In this document: piece after piece, positions 28,701-38,359 of the stretch | Numbering within the stretch: the stretch's first letter is position 1 | Layout: each line of letters begins with the position of its first letter | Assembly: GCA_028283625.1 (NCBI GenBank) | Contig: JAPWKG010000031.1 | Span: 1 to 64,000 of the forward strand | Reading direction: 5' to 3' | Length of the DNA: 64,000 nt | DNA from: Acidobacteriaceae bacterium | GTDB lineage: Bacteria; Acidobacteriota; Terriglobia; Terriglobales; Acidobacteriaceae | Notes under the pieces: generated by a model | The model's database searches: none | Told to the model about the DNA's origin: nothing | The model's input: only the letters and a program-made list of their open reading frames with translations | Made by a program: the position numbers and the translations under genes

Positions 28701-29234
28701 ACCCAGGAGATCTCTCCCGCAGGTCCGGGGTTTGATCTGATTGTGACCCCGACGACCGTGCCCGTCTACGTCGGTTCTACCTCTGTGGTCTCGGTGCAGG
28801 TGGTGGCGTTGACGAACTTTACCTCGGCGGTCAAGCTCTCCTGCGAGGGGTTGCCGTCGGAGGCGAGCTGCATCTTTGCCGATGCGACGATCCCGTCGGG
28901 GGGCGGCATCACGCAGATGCTTGTCTCGTCCTCGGCCCCGCACAACTGCGACAGCTCGACACCGTACTTTGCCTCGTTCGGTTCTCGTATCGGCTTGTCG
29001 CTGCTGGGGCTTTCCACGTTGACGCTTTGCCTGGCACGCCGCAAGGCGTTTCGCGGAGTAGCTCTACTGGCGTTGCTGGTCGTGCTTCCGGGAACTCTGA
29101 TCGGCTGTGGCACGGGCAACTGCACGGACTTCGGCGTGAAGCCGGGGGATTACCACTTCACTGTGACGGCAACCCCGCTGGAGACCAGTTACGCTGCGAA
29201 GACGCAGCCGATGGTGCTCCACGTCCATCTGTAG
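25776..29234 (+). CDS. Large secreted Ig-like repeat protein with C-terminal membrane anchor
   Basis: The protein has 1,152 residues. A signal peptide (about 1-30, ending SLSAWAQ) is followed by a carboxypeptidase-regulatory-like segment (TISGTVYTPNGVDPLPNVLV). A middle domain of unknown fold has THWSENWL-type residues. A COG1361/DUF11-like region (GNGAADTTLALNLTAS) and at least two bacterial Ig-like (Big_3-type) repeats with TGTVSFLDGGVPIGSGAL follow at about residues 760-975. The end has a hydrophobic helix near SLLGLSTLTLCLARRKAFRG and a second one containing LLALLVVLPGTLIGCG. Composition is rich in Thr/Ser/Ala. It is a surface or secreted adhesin-like protein of acidobacterial type. Confidence 0.85.
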   Translation: MSYKSILSRTFCGLLAAVCFFMGSLSAWAQSCTTTTTISGTVYTPNGVDPLPNVLVYVPAPGTTLPTLNDGVDTTLGCGAAASLVPSNLTVSGTSNYQGKFTLSSDALAGAQTLVVQAGKWRRAYSLSVPACQTTTVTAVMPKNSSEGNIPKIAVVTGAVDSAECVLRKVGVEDSMFSDPGNGGRINFFKGTGTNDGGTGPGASIDSATPSEAALMSTASTLNGYDMLMMPCQGTAVDSTESVAANRANFVSFANNGGRVFATHWSENWLSQADTFQNVATWDNNFKAISNAGDAARNATIDTTSNPVGQTLADWLYFIGATPTKGTLPLYDLKRNVTGVSASTQVWATLDASSGYNGAIMQFTFDTPLNSTTSPTLGVSFANTPTVFKRGSTNNQVLVNVQNTGNGAADTTLALNLTASSAVTVTSVTPVNGAATGWICNGLVCSRTTSFAVGASDPVLVTLDVSAGATPGNTSVLKADLTGGNVFNVSQCGRVLFNEYHVEEPPNTLYSSSNSGLTFPDECSSSSVMTPQEKFLEFSLFNLSNFVSPSSTDSVLIQADPQVSWTPATPLYYKHPLDATVLNASSDTPGSFTYTPAAGYVAHVVESPLAVTATFTPTDTVGYATATVEKSIVILPDPTAATITSLNQDIHYGMEIGYDNGVDALLSVLVQTPGYTPGVPPDTGAFYVTIDGNTVCTGTEGSLLGGPRGNCPDAPFEGFNAGTHLLQLVYSGNTDYVGSQSPLYPVVIEPDHTVTAMTSPATPVVVNTSLTFSAAVANTDLPTIVPVGLATFYDNLQPSAAATANAPNVSLVQPGMTPIGVVSLDATGHASFSLSSLSIGTHNLSVCYGSTVNSSGTYNFLNSCSASAQIVITLPATALPGTAVTLRSSANPSVLAQSVSFTASVGTTGAFVSIPTGTVSFLDGGVPIGSGALDAAGHAVYTTSSLTVGTHNMTAVYGGSDSLTGSTSTVLQQVVTQEISPAGPGFDLIVTPTTVPVYVGSTSVVSVQVVALTNFTSAVKLSCEGLPSEASCIFADATIPSGGGITQMLVSSSAPHNCDSSTPYFASFGSRIGLSLLGLSTLTLCLARRKAFRGVALLALLVVLPGTLIGCGTGNCTDFGVKPGDYHFTVTATPLETSYAAKTQPMVLHVHL

Positions 29235-29240
29235 AGGAAA

Positions 29241-29285
29241 GACGAAGAGCCCGCACCGTGGGATGCTCCCGGTGCGGGCTCGTCG
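29241..29285. terminator. Terminator after the Ig-repeat gene and gdhA
   Basis: GAGCCCGCACCG pairs with CGGTGCGGGCTC across an 11-base loop, with GACGA/CGTC extension. It lies between two convergent genes, Ig-repeat (+) and gdhA (-). Confidence 0.75.
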
Positions 29286-29302
29286 TTTGGGCTGTACCTC
29301 GT

Positions 29303-30640
29303 TTAGGCGTAGATACCGCGCTGGCGCGTGGTGTAGGCTACGCGATCGAGCGCAAGCATGTAGGCGGCAATGCGATTCTGGACGGCGTGTTCGCGGGCGT
29401 AGCGCATGACGTCGTGAAAGCTGTCGACCATGATGCGTTCCAGCCGCTCATTGACCTCCTGCTCGGTCCAGAAGTAGCCCATGCGATCCTGCACCCACTC
29501 AAAGTAGCTGGTGGTCACGCCGCCTGCGTTGGCCAGAATATCGGGCACCACGAAGACACCTTTTTCGGCAAGGATGTTGTCCGCAGCCGGGGTCGTCGGG
29601 CCGTTTGCGCCTTCCACCAGAACACGTGCCTGAACACGGGCCGCGTTCAGGCTGGTGAGCACATTTTCTGTGGCTGCTGGGATCAATACATCGCAGGCGG
29701 TCAGCAGAAGCTCCTGAGCGTCGATAGCTTCGCCTCCCGGAAATCCGTGGATGGAGCCGTGCGTCGCCTTCCACTCCATCAGCTGAGCGATATCCAGGCC
29801 GTTCGCGTTGTGCAGGCCTCCGTCGTACTCGGCGATGCCAATCACTTTGTAGCCCTTGTCCCAGAGCAGCTTCGCGGAGTGTGAGCCAACGTTACCAAAG
29901 CCCTGCACGATGACGCTTGCGCCCACGGGATCAAGGCCAAGGTACTTCAGTGCTTCATCGGTAACGATCGAGACACCGCGTCCCGTTGCCTCACGCCGCC
30001 CGCGTGATCCTCCCAGGCTGAGCGGTTTGCCGGTGACGACACTGGTGACGGTTTGCCCCGTATGCATGGAGTAGGTATCCATGATCCAGGCCATCGTTTG
30101 CTCGTTGGTGTTCATGTCTGGCGCGGGGACATCCTTTTCGGGGCCGAGGAACTCGATGAGGGATGCGGTGTAGCGGCGGGTCAGGCGTTCTAGCTCGCCC
30201 TGGCTCATGGCGCGTGGGTTGCAGATGACGCCTCCCTTGGCGCCACCAAAGGGAATATTGACGACGGCGCACTTCCAGGTCATCCAGCTGGCAAGCGCGC
30301 GGACTTCGTCGAGCGAGACGTCCGGGGCGTAGCGGATACCGCCTTTACCCGGGCCTCGTGCGATAGAGTGCTGTACGCGATAGCCGGTAAAGACCTCGAC
30401 CGTGCCGTTGTCCATTTGTACGGGGATGTGCACGATGATCTCGCGCATGGGCTGGCGGAGAATCTTCCAGATACCGGGTTCGAGGTTGAGCCTCTGGGCT
30501 GCTTCGTCAAACCGGGCGGCTTGCGCTTCCCAGGGGTTCTTTTCTTGTTCGAGCGTCAGGGGGGTGGAATTGGTTCGTCCGGTGATGCCTTCTATCGCTG
30601 CGGCTTTGGGCACCATCGTTTCTTCTGTAATCGGACTCAT
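29303..30640 (-). CDS. gdhA: Glutamate dehydrogenase (Glu/Leu/Phe/Val dehydrogenase family)
   Basis: The 445-residue enzyme has the N-terminal substrate domain with [21 protein letters not shown] and the catalytic Lys region [18 protein letters not shown]. The Rossmann domain shows [37 protein letters not shown] and [13 protein letters not shown] mark the NAD(P) and substrate contacts. It interconverts glutamate with 2-oxoglutarate and ammonia; the coenzyme preference is not readable with certainty. There is a short N-terminal extension of about 30 residues relative to typical forms. It is divergent from the small lipoprotein gene at 30810. Confidence 0.95.
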   Translation of the reverse strand: MSPITEETMVPKAAAIEGITGRTNSTPLTLEQEKNPWEAQAARFDEAAQRLNLEPGIWKILRQPMREIIVHIPVQMDNGTVEVFTGYRVQHSIARGPGKGGIRYAPDVSLDEVRALASWMTWKCAVVNIPFGGAKGGVICNPRAMSQGELERLTRRYTASLIEFLGPEKDVPAPDMNTNEQTMAWIMDTYSMHTGQTVTSVVTGKPLSLGGSRGRREATGRGVSIVTDEALKYLGLDPVGASVIVQGFGNVGSHSAKLLWDKGYKVIGIAEYDGGLHNANGLDIAQLMEWKATHGSIHGFPGGEAIDAQELLLTACDVLIPAATENVLTSLNAARVQARVLVEGANGPTTPAADNILAEKGVFVVPDILANAGGVTTSYFEWVQDRMGYFWTEQEVNERLERIMVDSFHDVMRYAREHAVQNRIAAYMLALDRVAYTTRQRGIYA

Positions 30641-30809
30641 CGTTCTGCGGCTCTCTTTCTTTGCGGAGGCTGCATCTGGACTAGAGACTAAGCGAACCTA
30701 CGCGCAAACGGACAGAGTTTACGCTTGCAAAAAGTGCCGCGGCAATCCTCCCTGTGCGTTGTTCGCCCGGGGAGGATTTTGCATCCAAACTGCGCAGGAG
30801 GAGTCGCCG

Positions 30810-30971
30810 ATGCGATCGATTCGTGTGTTCTTGTCAGGGACGGTAGCCGTGCTTCTCATGCTGGCTCTGGTCGGCTGTCCGCGTCACCATCACCATGACT
30901 ATCCACCCCCACCGCCGCCGGATCACCCGCATGATGAGGGGCCGCCGCCGCCGCCGCCGGGTCCACGTTGA
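30810..30971 (+). CDS. Small proline/histidine-rich lipoprotein
   Basis: This 53-residue product starts at ATG 30810 with a clear AGGAGGAG ribosome binding site 7 bases upstream. It has a lipoprotein signal (hydrophobic residues then LVGC at about residue 23) and a mature part made mainly of PRHHHHDYPPPPPPDHPH and proline repeats. The Pro/His/Asp/Gly bias suggests a metal-binding or flexible surface lipoprotein, but no family was recognised. It lies between divergent gdhA and same-strand trpE. Confidence 0.7.
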   Translation: MRSIRVFLSGTVAVLLMLALVGCPRHHHHDYPPPPPPDHPHDEGPPPPPPGPR

Positions 30972-31006
30972 GCAGAAGGGGCAGGGCATCGCTATCATAG
31001 TGAGTG

Positions 31007-32524
31007 ATGCCCCGTCCCGCTGCCAAACACACGAATGCCTCGCCATCCCCCGCTGAATTCCGCAAGCTTGCTCGCGAGCATGAACTTGTGCCTGTTACCC
31101 GCACCGTCGTTGCAGATCTGGAAACGCCTGTCTCTGCTTTTCTGCGTGTCGCCGCGCAGGAGCCGGATGCTTTCCTGCTGGAGAGCGTGGAAGGCGGCGA
31201 GCACGTCGGCCGGTATACCTTTATCGGGATTCGACCGTATAAACGCATCACTTCGCGAGGCACGCGGCTGACCGTGACGGAAGGACGCCGCAAGCGGAGC
31301 TATGACGGAGACATTTTTACCGAGCTCAAAAAAGGGCTCGAAGGCGTTTCGATCGCAAAGCTGCCTGGTTTGCCGCCGTTTGTTGCGGGAGCGGTTGGCT
31401 TTTTTGCATACGACGTCGTGCGTCAGATTGAGAAGCTGCCGTCGCATGCCGCGGACGATCTCGCCGTGCCGGATGCGCACCTGATGTTCTTTGACGAAGT
31501 CCTGGCCTTCGATCATGTGAAGAAGGCGATTCACCTGATGGTGACCGCGGGTGCGGGGAAGCCGATTACGGCAGCAAGCTACGCCGATGCGGTTCGCCGT
31601 CTCGATCGCCTGGAGCGGGCGCTCACCACGGCGCAGATTCTGAAGCCCAAGACGCGCCGCAAACCTTTGGGCAAGCTGAAGCTTTCTGCGCAAACGCCGC
31701 CTGCCAAGTTCATGCGTTCCGTTGAGGTCATCAAGGAATACATTCGCGCCGGAGACATCTTCCAGTGTGTACTTTCGCAGCGCTTTGATTGTGAGCCGGA
31801 GGTAGATCCCTTTGCGGTCTATCGCTCGTTGCGTATCGTCAATCCTTCTCCGTACATGTACTTTCTACGCTTCAATACGGAAGGCAAGGCGGAGCCGCAG
31901 TACATTGTGGGCTCTTCCCCGGAGCTGTTGGTTCGTGTTCACAATGGCCGCATTGAGTATCGCCCGATTGCAGGTACGCGCCCGCGGGGTGCGGATGAGG
32001 CCGCGGATCGCGCGCATGAAGCCTCTCTTCGCGCCGATGCGAAAGAGGTTGCCGAGCATGTCATGCTGGTCGACCTTGGACGCAATGATGTTGGGCGTGT
32101 TTCAGAGTTCGGTAGCGTGAAGGTGACGGACCTGATGTTCATCGAGCGTTACTCGCATGTGATGCATCTGGTCTCCGCGATTGAAGGGCAGCTGCGTGCA
32201 GGGCTTTCGCCGATTGATGCTTTCCGCTCCTGCTTCCCCGCGGGCACACTCTCCGGCGCGCCCAAGATTCGCGCGATGGAGATTATCGATGAGCTGGAGC
32301 CGATGCGGCGTGGCGTTTACGGAGGCGCGGTTGTGTACGCCGACTTCTCCGGAAACTTTGATAGCTGCATTGCGATCCGGACTCTGTTTATGGATGGCAA
32401 GCAGGGGCACATCCAGTCCGGTGCAGGGATTGTGGCGGATTCCGTGCCCAGGAGCGAGCATGAAGAGTGCAAGAACAAGGCTGCTGCTGTCGTGCGCGCC
32501 ATTGAACGCGCACGACAGATGTAA
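31007..32524 (+). CDS. trpE: Anthranilate synthase component I
   Basis: The 505-residue enzyme of the chorismate-utilising fold starts at ATG 31007 (GTG 31004 is an alternative). The N-terminal region shows AFLLESVEGGEHVGRYTFIG. The C-terminal half has IRAGDIFQCVLSQRF, SPSPYMYFLRF-like NPSPYMYFLR, IAGTRPRGADEAADRA, VDLGRNDVGRVSEFGS, GTLSGAPKIRAMEIIDE and IQSGAGIVADS, all typical of TrpE. It makes anthranilate from chorismate with TrpG (found at 39.0 kb, not adjacent). A small Pro/His-rich lipoprotein gene lies just upstream. Confidence 0.96.
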   Translation: MPRPAAKHTNASPSPAEFRKLAREHELVPVTRTVVADLETPVSAFLRVAAQEPDAFLLESVEGGEHVGRYTFIGIRPYKRITSRGTRLTVTEGRRKRSYDGDIFTELKKGLEGVSIAKLPGLPPFVAGAVGFFAYDVVRQIEKLPSHAADDLAVPDAHLMFFDEVLAFDHVKKAIHLMVTAGAGKPITAASYADAVRRLDRLERALTTAQILKPKTRRKPLGKLKLSAQTPPAKFMRSVEVIKEYIRAGDIFQCVLSQRFDCEPEVDPFAVYRSLRIVNPSPYMYFLRFNTEGKAEPQYIVGSSPELLVRVHNGRIEYRPIAGTRPRGADEAADRAHEASLRADAKEVAEHVMLVDLGRNDVGRVSEFGSVKVTDLMFIERYSHVMHLVSAIEGQLRAGLSPIDAFRSCFPAGTLSGAPKIRAMEIIDELEPMRRGVYGGAVVYADFSGNFDSCIAIRTLFMDGKQGHIQSGAGIVADSVPRSEHEECKNKAAAVVRAIERARQM

Positions 32525-32529
32525 GCCGG

Positions 32530-33828
32530 CTACTGTTTCTTCAGCTCGAAGCTGCCGTTTGTGGTCGCTTCGAGCTTCCATCCGGGAGCAAGAGTCAGTA
32601 CCCAGCCAGGCCCGCTGATCTTGCCGTCAGCGGCGGTGGGGGAGCCAGGTGCGGCTACGTGGATCAGGTGTTTGGGGTGAGAGACGAGAGCTCCCTGAGA
32701 GACTTCAATCGTTCCCCACTCGTCGGAAGCCTGCAGGGTGGGATACACCATGCCTTCGTTGCCTAGAGGAATCAGCTCATTGGGGTTGAAGCTGTAGTGG
32801 AAGGCGCTGAGGATCGGCAGGGAGAGGGTCGGGCCGCTGACCAGAAGCTTGGAGTAGCGGGCGTGCACTTCCTCCGATTGCTTGGCGTGATCGGTCTCCT
32901 GCAGCAGAACCGCGGCGTATCCATACTTGATGGCGCGCGACTTTACTTCCTCCTCGGTCAGATGAGGCGGTGTTCCAAGCAGCTCTTCCCAGCTGGGCGC
33001 GGCGCCGAGCTGTTGGTGCCAGTCCTTTTTCTCCAGGTCGAGCAGCAGGCCGTAAGCCGGGCCGGAGGTGTACGCGAAGGAGCGTACAAAGCTCTGTGTG
33101 GATGAGGGCGCGGCGAGAGCTGCGATCGTATGCCAGCGAGCGGAGGCTGCGTCCGGGCCGCTTAGGCGAACACCTGTGTACTCCGCAAGGCCTTCGCTCA
33201 GCTCCAGCTCTTCTTCGCTGACCGCGGAGCCGGGGAAGAGCGATTGACGATAGCTGCGGAAAGCGAGAGCGTCAGCGATTGCAGCTTCACGATCGGTAAT
33301 GGTGTTTGCGGCGAGAGCTGCGGCGAGGGCACGCCACTCCAGACGCAACCAGATGCGCCCCTGTAGTTGATCGAGCTGATGATTAGCTGCATCGGTTGCG
33401 CTGATGTGCAGTGCAGGTTGGATGCGGTGGAACATCTCGTGCGCAAGAAGACGGTTGCGCGCCAGAGGATCCTGCGGCAGCGGCCAGAGAACCATGGTCC
33501 AACGCTTTCCCTTCCACTCAACCGCCGTATTGGCGAGCGGTAGATCGGCAGGCAGTGTGGCGCTGTAAACATTCGCGGTCTTGACCAGAGCGCCTTGTGC
33601 GTCAGGCTCATTGGCGATGGCGTGACGGGTGGCAGGGTCTACAAAGAGCATGGGGCCATAAAGTGGCACGCCCCAGGTGCTGCCTGCATCGGAGATTGAG
33701 AGCGATTTGGCTTCAGCAAACGCGCCTTGCGCGGCGGGGGGTGTGAGTTCCTGAGCCTGGGCCTGGGCGCCAAAACCCACGGCCACGAAAAGCAGGGAGG
33801 GGAGGAATAGGAAACGCATCCCCTCCAT
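32530..33828 (-). CDS. Putative secreted zinc metallopeptidase of unknown family
   Basis: The 432-residue protein has a signal peptide (ends near GAQAQAQ). A LLAHEMFHRIQ motif at about residues 127-137 gives HExxH, and about 80 residues on ELELSEGLAEYTG supplies a possible third ligand Glu, the gluzincin pattern. The C-terminus (about residues 380-430) looks like a beta-rich domain. No named family was recognised, so the peptidase assignment is by motif only. The start is ambiguous between residues 1 and 4 because an ATGGAGGGGATG cluster offers no spaced ribosome site. It is convergent with trpE, five bases apart. Confidence 0.65.
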   Translation of the reverse strand: MEGMRFLFLPSLLFVAVGFGAQAQAQELTPPAAQGAFAEAKSLSISDAGSTWGVPLYGPMLFVDPATRHAIANEPDAQGALVKTANVYSATLPADLPLANTAVEWKGKRWTMVLWPLPQDPLARNRLLAHEMFHRIQPALHISATDAANHQLDQLQGRIWLRLEWRALAAALAANTITDREAAIADALAFRSYRQSLFPGSAVSEEELELSEGLAEYTGVRLSGPDAASARWHTIAALAAPSSTQSFVRSFAYTSGPAYGLLLDLEKKDWHQQLGAAPSWEELLGTPPHLTEEEVKSRAIKYGYAAVLLQETDHAKQSEEVHARYSKLLVSGPTLSLPILSAFHYSFNPNELIPLGNEGMVYPTLQASDEWGTIEVSQGALVSHPKHLIHVAAPGSPTAADGKISGPGWVLTLAPGWKLEATTNGSFELKKQ

Positions 33829-33952
33829 TGTTACCGGGAAGATGCTCTTCGTTCCAGTTCAACGGATCAGCAGTGGACCCAATCCCGCTGTGGTAAGACG
33901 AGGCCTTTCTCTCCATTGCGATCGTTTCTTGTTGTAAGCATTGACGTTATTT

Positions 33953-33993
33953 GACGCTTCGGCCGACGAATAAGGCCGAAGCGTCTTTTCTTT
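33953..33993 (+). terminator. Strong orphan terminator-like hairpin
   Basis: GACGCTTCGGCC pairs perfectly with GGCCGAAGCGTC across nine bases, followed by TTTTCTTT. On the plus strand no gene ends nearby: the closest upstream plus-strand gene is trpE, 1.4 kb away with an opposing gene between. It may end a small RNA encoded between about 33,830 and 33,953. Confidence 0.7.
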
Positions 33994-34160
33994 GGCCCGA
34001 GCCGCGAGTGTGGTCTTCATGTTCTGGTTATTCAGGTGGACTCTGCCTGAAGAACACGTGAGGCCATCGCTGACTACCGACATTCATGACGGTGTGGAGA
34101 GAACGCGGTGGTGGCCGCTTCGCGCAACGTTCCTGAGGCCTTCAAGTAAACTGGAGCTGT

Positions 34161-34341
34161 GCAGGTCAGGTGGCTTATGGGCTGCCTGTTAAACGGGAAG
34201 CCGGTGTAAATCCGGCGCTGTCCCGCAGCGGTGATGGGAACGAAATGTTGCAAGGCGAGAGCCAAGCACTGTCTTTCGACAAGAAAGATGGGAAGCGGCA
34301 ACGGAGTAGGTAGCCCAGAGTCCGAATACCGGCCTGCCGCC
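34161..34341 (+). ncRNA. Cobalamin (B12) riboswitch upstream of metE
   Basis: The sequence has the conserved B12-riboswitch core: GGGAAGCCGGTGTAAATCC (34195-34213), GCTGTCCCGCAGCGGTGATG just after, and AGCCCAGAGTCCGAATACC (34312-34330), ending in a G/C-rich closing stem around GGCCTGCC. It is on the same strand and about 160 bases upstream of metE. A small hairpin AGCACT/AGTGCT at 34353-34368 may be part of the expression platform. High adenosylcobalamin is expected to turn off metE. Confidence 0.92.
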
Positions 34342-34504
34342 ACCGCCGCGGAAGCACTTGTGAGTGCTGACCGTGGGTGCGCTTGAGGCTACCGCTCTCG
34401 TGGATTGGACCGGTGACCATTGCATTCCAGCACCCTCGTTCCGAGGTGTGTCTCGCTATGCCTGCGCACGGGTGGTTCTTTCGAAGTACCAAGGAGAGAA
34501 CCGA

Positions 34505-36775
34505 ATGTCAGCAGGTGTTGTTTCAAACACTCAGAAACTGAAAACAGCAAATCTTGGTTTTCCCCGCATGGGGCGTCAGCGCGAGTTGAAGTTTGCGCTG
34601 GAGTCGTTCTGGGCGGGTAAGAGTACGGAAGAAGAGCTGCAGCATGTAGCAAAGCAGCTGCGCGCAGAGCATTGGTCGTTGCAGCAGCGTGCAGGGATTG
34701 AGCTGATCCCTTCGAATGATTTTTCTTTTTACGATCAGGTGTTGGACACGTTGGTCCTGCTTGGCGCGACACCAGAGCGTTTTGGTGCAGGGAAGGTGAC
34801 GCTGGAGCGCTACTTTGCGATGGCGCGTAACAGCCGTGACCAAACCGCGATGGAGATGACCAAGTGGTTCGATACGAACTACCACTACCTGGTCCCGGAG
34901 TGGAGTGCTGGCATTGCGTTCAAGGTCGATACTGCGAAGCTGATCGGAGAGCTGGAAGAAGCACGCTCGCTGGGCCTGGAGACGCGGCCGGTTCTGATTG
35001 GGCCGTTGACGCTTTTGTTGCTGGGGAAGGGCGTTGCTGGGTTTGACCCGTTTGCGCTCTCTGAGCAGATCCTTGTGGCGTATGAAGAGGTGCTCTCGCA
35101 GTTGGCCGAGCATGGTGTGCGTTGGGTTCAGATCGATGAACCGATCTTCGCGACGGATCTCCCGGCGCGGTCGGCTGCCTTTGTGCAAGCCGCGTATGCC
35201 CGTTTCGCAAAGCTTCCGGTAAAGCTGATGCTGACGTCGTACTTCGATCGTCTCGGGGAAAATCTTTCCCTCGCCGTCTCGTTGAATACTGCGGGTCTGC
35301 ATGTCGATGTGGTGCGCGCGCCGGAGCAGTTGGGGCCAGTGCTCGCGGCGCTGAACGCAGAACAGGTTTTGAGTGTGGGTTGCGTGGACGGGCGCAATAT
35401 CTGGTTGACGGAGTTTGCGGTGGCGGAGCGTCAGCTGGCGCTGGCCGCGGAGGCGTTGGGCACGGAGCGCGTGATCGTTGCTCCATCTTGCTCGCTGCTG
35501 CATGTGCCGCATGATCTTCGCTCGGAGAGCAAACTCGCACCGCGTCTGAAGTCGTGGTTGCGCTTTGCCGAAGAGAAGCTTGCGGAGCTTGTTGCGCTGG
35601 CCGAGGCGGACAGAGCCACGGCCGAAGCGAATGCGGTTGCGGTAGCAGATCGGCAGTCGGCAAAGAGCTCCATCAACACTGCGGTTCGCGCAGAGCTTGA
35701 AGCGTTGCGTGCAGAAGACTTCAGGCGTGAAGCTGTGTATCGCGAGCGCCAGAAAGCGCAGCAGGAGCACCTCGGCCTTCCTCTTTTCCCCACAACGACG
35801 ATCGGCTCTTTCCCGCAGACCGCTGAGGTGCGTAAGCATCGTGCAGCGTTTCGTAACGGGCGCGAGAGCCTTGCAGCGTATGAGTCCTACCTGCGGGAAG
35901 CGACCGAGCAGTGCATTCGCACGCAGGAAAAGATCGGGCTCGACGTTCTGGTGCACGGCGAGTTTGAACGCAACGACATGGTGGAGTACTTCGCAGAGTT
36001 TTTGGAAGGATTTGCCTTTACGGAGAACGGTTGGGTGCAGAGCTTTGGCTCGCGTTGCGTGAAGCCTCCGGTGATCTTTGGCGATGTCTCGCGTCCGAAG
36101 CCGATGACGGTTGCGTGGAGCGCTTATGCCCGGTCGCTTACTTCGCGCCCGGTGAAGGGGATGCTGACCGGACCGATCACCATTCTGCAGTGGTCCTTTG
36201 TGCGGAACGATATTGCTCGCCAACAGACCGCGTGGCAGATTGCGCTTGCGCTGCGTGAGGAGGTGCGTGATCTGGAAGCTGCCGGGATCGGACTGATTCA
36301 GGTAGATGAGCCGGCGTTGCGCGAAGGATTGCCGCTGCGCAAAGCCGATTGGGAGCAGTATCTCGACTGGGCCGTGAAGGCCTTTCGCCTGGCTACCAGC
36401 GCGGTGCGCAACGAGACGCAGATTCATACCCACATGTGCTACTGCGAGTTCGACGACATTCTGCCCGCCATTACCGCGCTTGACGCCGATGTGATCTCGA
36501 TGGAGAGCGCGCGCTCGGGGATGGGGTTGCTGGAGGCCTTCCGCGTGCAGGGGTATCCGAATGAGATCGGGCCGGGGGCGTATGACATTCACTCTCCCCG
36601 TGTTCCGGAGGTGGCCGAGATGCACACTCTTTTGCGCAAGGCGCGCGAGGTTTTCTCTCCGCGTCAGCTTTGGGTGAACCCGGACTGCGGTCTGAAAACC
36701 CGCGGTTGGCCGGAGACGGAGGCTGCTTTGGTCAATATGTGCGCTGCGGCAGCGCTATTGCGGGCGGAGAGCTAA
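34505..36775 (+). CDS. metE: Cobalamin-independent methionine synthase
   Basis: This 756-residue enzyme transfers a methyl group from 5-methyltetrahydropteroyl-polyglutamate to homocysteine without B12. It starts at ATG 34505 with an AAGGAGAG site; a longer open frame to 34364 is riboswitch leader. Two similar halves are seen: the N-terminal domain from LGFPRMGRQRELKFALESFW, and the C-terminal catalytic half from PLFPTTTIGSFPQT. Zinc and substrate motifs are HTHMCYCEFDDIL and VNPDCGLKTRGW. The upstream riboswitch implies the organism uses MetH when B12 is available, but metH is not in the window. Confidence 0.97.
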   Translation: MSAGVVSNTQKLKTANLGFPRMGRQRELKFALESFWAGKSTEEELQHVAKQLRAEHWSLQQRAGIELIPSNDFSFYDQVLDTLVLLGATPERFGAGKVTLERYFAMARNSRDQTAMEMTKWFDTNYHYLVPEWSAGIAFKVDTAKLIGELEEARSLGLETRPVLIGPLTLLLLGKGVAGFDPFALSEQILVAYEEVLSQLAEHGVRWVQIDEPIFATDLPARSAAFVQAAYARFAKLPVKLMLTSYFDRLGENLSLAVSLNTAGLHVDVVRAPEQLGPVLAALNAEQVLSVGCVDGRNIWLTEFAVAERQLALAAEALGTERVIVAPSCSLLHVPHDLRSESKLAPRLKSWLRFAEEKLAELVALAEADRATAEANAVAVADRQSAKSSINTAVRAELEALRAEDFRREAVYRERQKAQQEHLGLPLFPTTTIGSFPQTAEVRKHRAAFRNGRESLAAYESYLREATEQCIRTQEKIGLDVLVHGEFERNDMVEYFAEFLEGFAFTENGWVQSFGSRCVKPPVIFGDVSRPKPMTVAWSAYARSLTSRPVKGMLTGPITILQWSFVRNDIARQQTAWQIALALREEVRDLEAAGIGLIQVDEPALREGLPLRKADWEQYLDWAVKAFRLATSAVRNETQIHTHMCYCEFDDILPAITALDADVISMESARSGMGLLEAFRVQGYPNEIGPGAYDIHSPRVPEVAEMHTLLRKAREVFSPRQLWVNPDCGLKTRGWPETEAALVNMCAAAALLRAES

Positions 36776-36813
36776 AGCAGGCCTGCAAGAAAGGCTTGCA
36801 AACGGAGTGCAAA

Positions 36814-36855
36814 GGGGCCCGGGCGCTGGAATCTGCCGGGCCCCCCTTTCTTTTT
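36814..36855 (+). terminator. Terminator of metE
   Basis: GGGGCCCGG pairs with CCGGGCCCC across a 13-base loop and is followed by CCTTTCTTTTT. It lies about 40 bases after the metE stop. Confidence 0.88.
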
Positions 36856-36909
36856 GCGCGGAAATAGAACTGGGCTGAAACCTGCTGTTCTTCTGGGCAA
36901 GTAAAATGA

Positions 36910-38280
<1,371 letters not shown>

Positions 38281-38296
38281 TTCCCCAGAACACAGA

Positions 38297-38329
38297 GACG
38301 AGGCCGGCTATTTTGCCGGCCTCGTTTTC
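38297..38329 (+). terminator. Terminator of argG
   Basis: ACGAGGCCGGC pairs with GCCGGCCTCGT across six bases and ends in GTTTTCT. It follows the argG stop by about 17 bases and also faces the convergent cupin gene. Confidence 0.88.
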
Positions 38330-38359
38330 TGCTCGTTGCCGCTGCTCTCTTTGGGAGCG

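Noticed and set aside
34523-36625. 700-codon open frame on the minus strand
   Set aside because: It lies fully inside metE in antisense; the product is Arg/His/Leu-rich with no domain, a typical GC-driven shadow frame.
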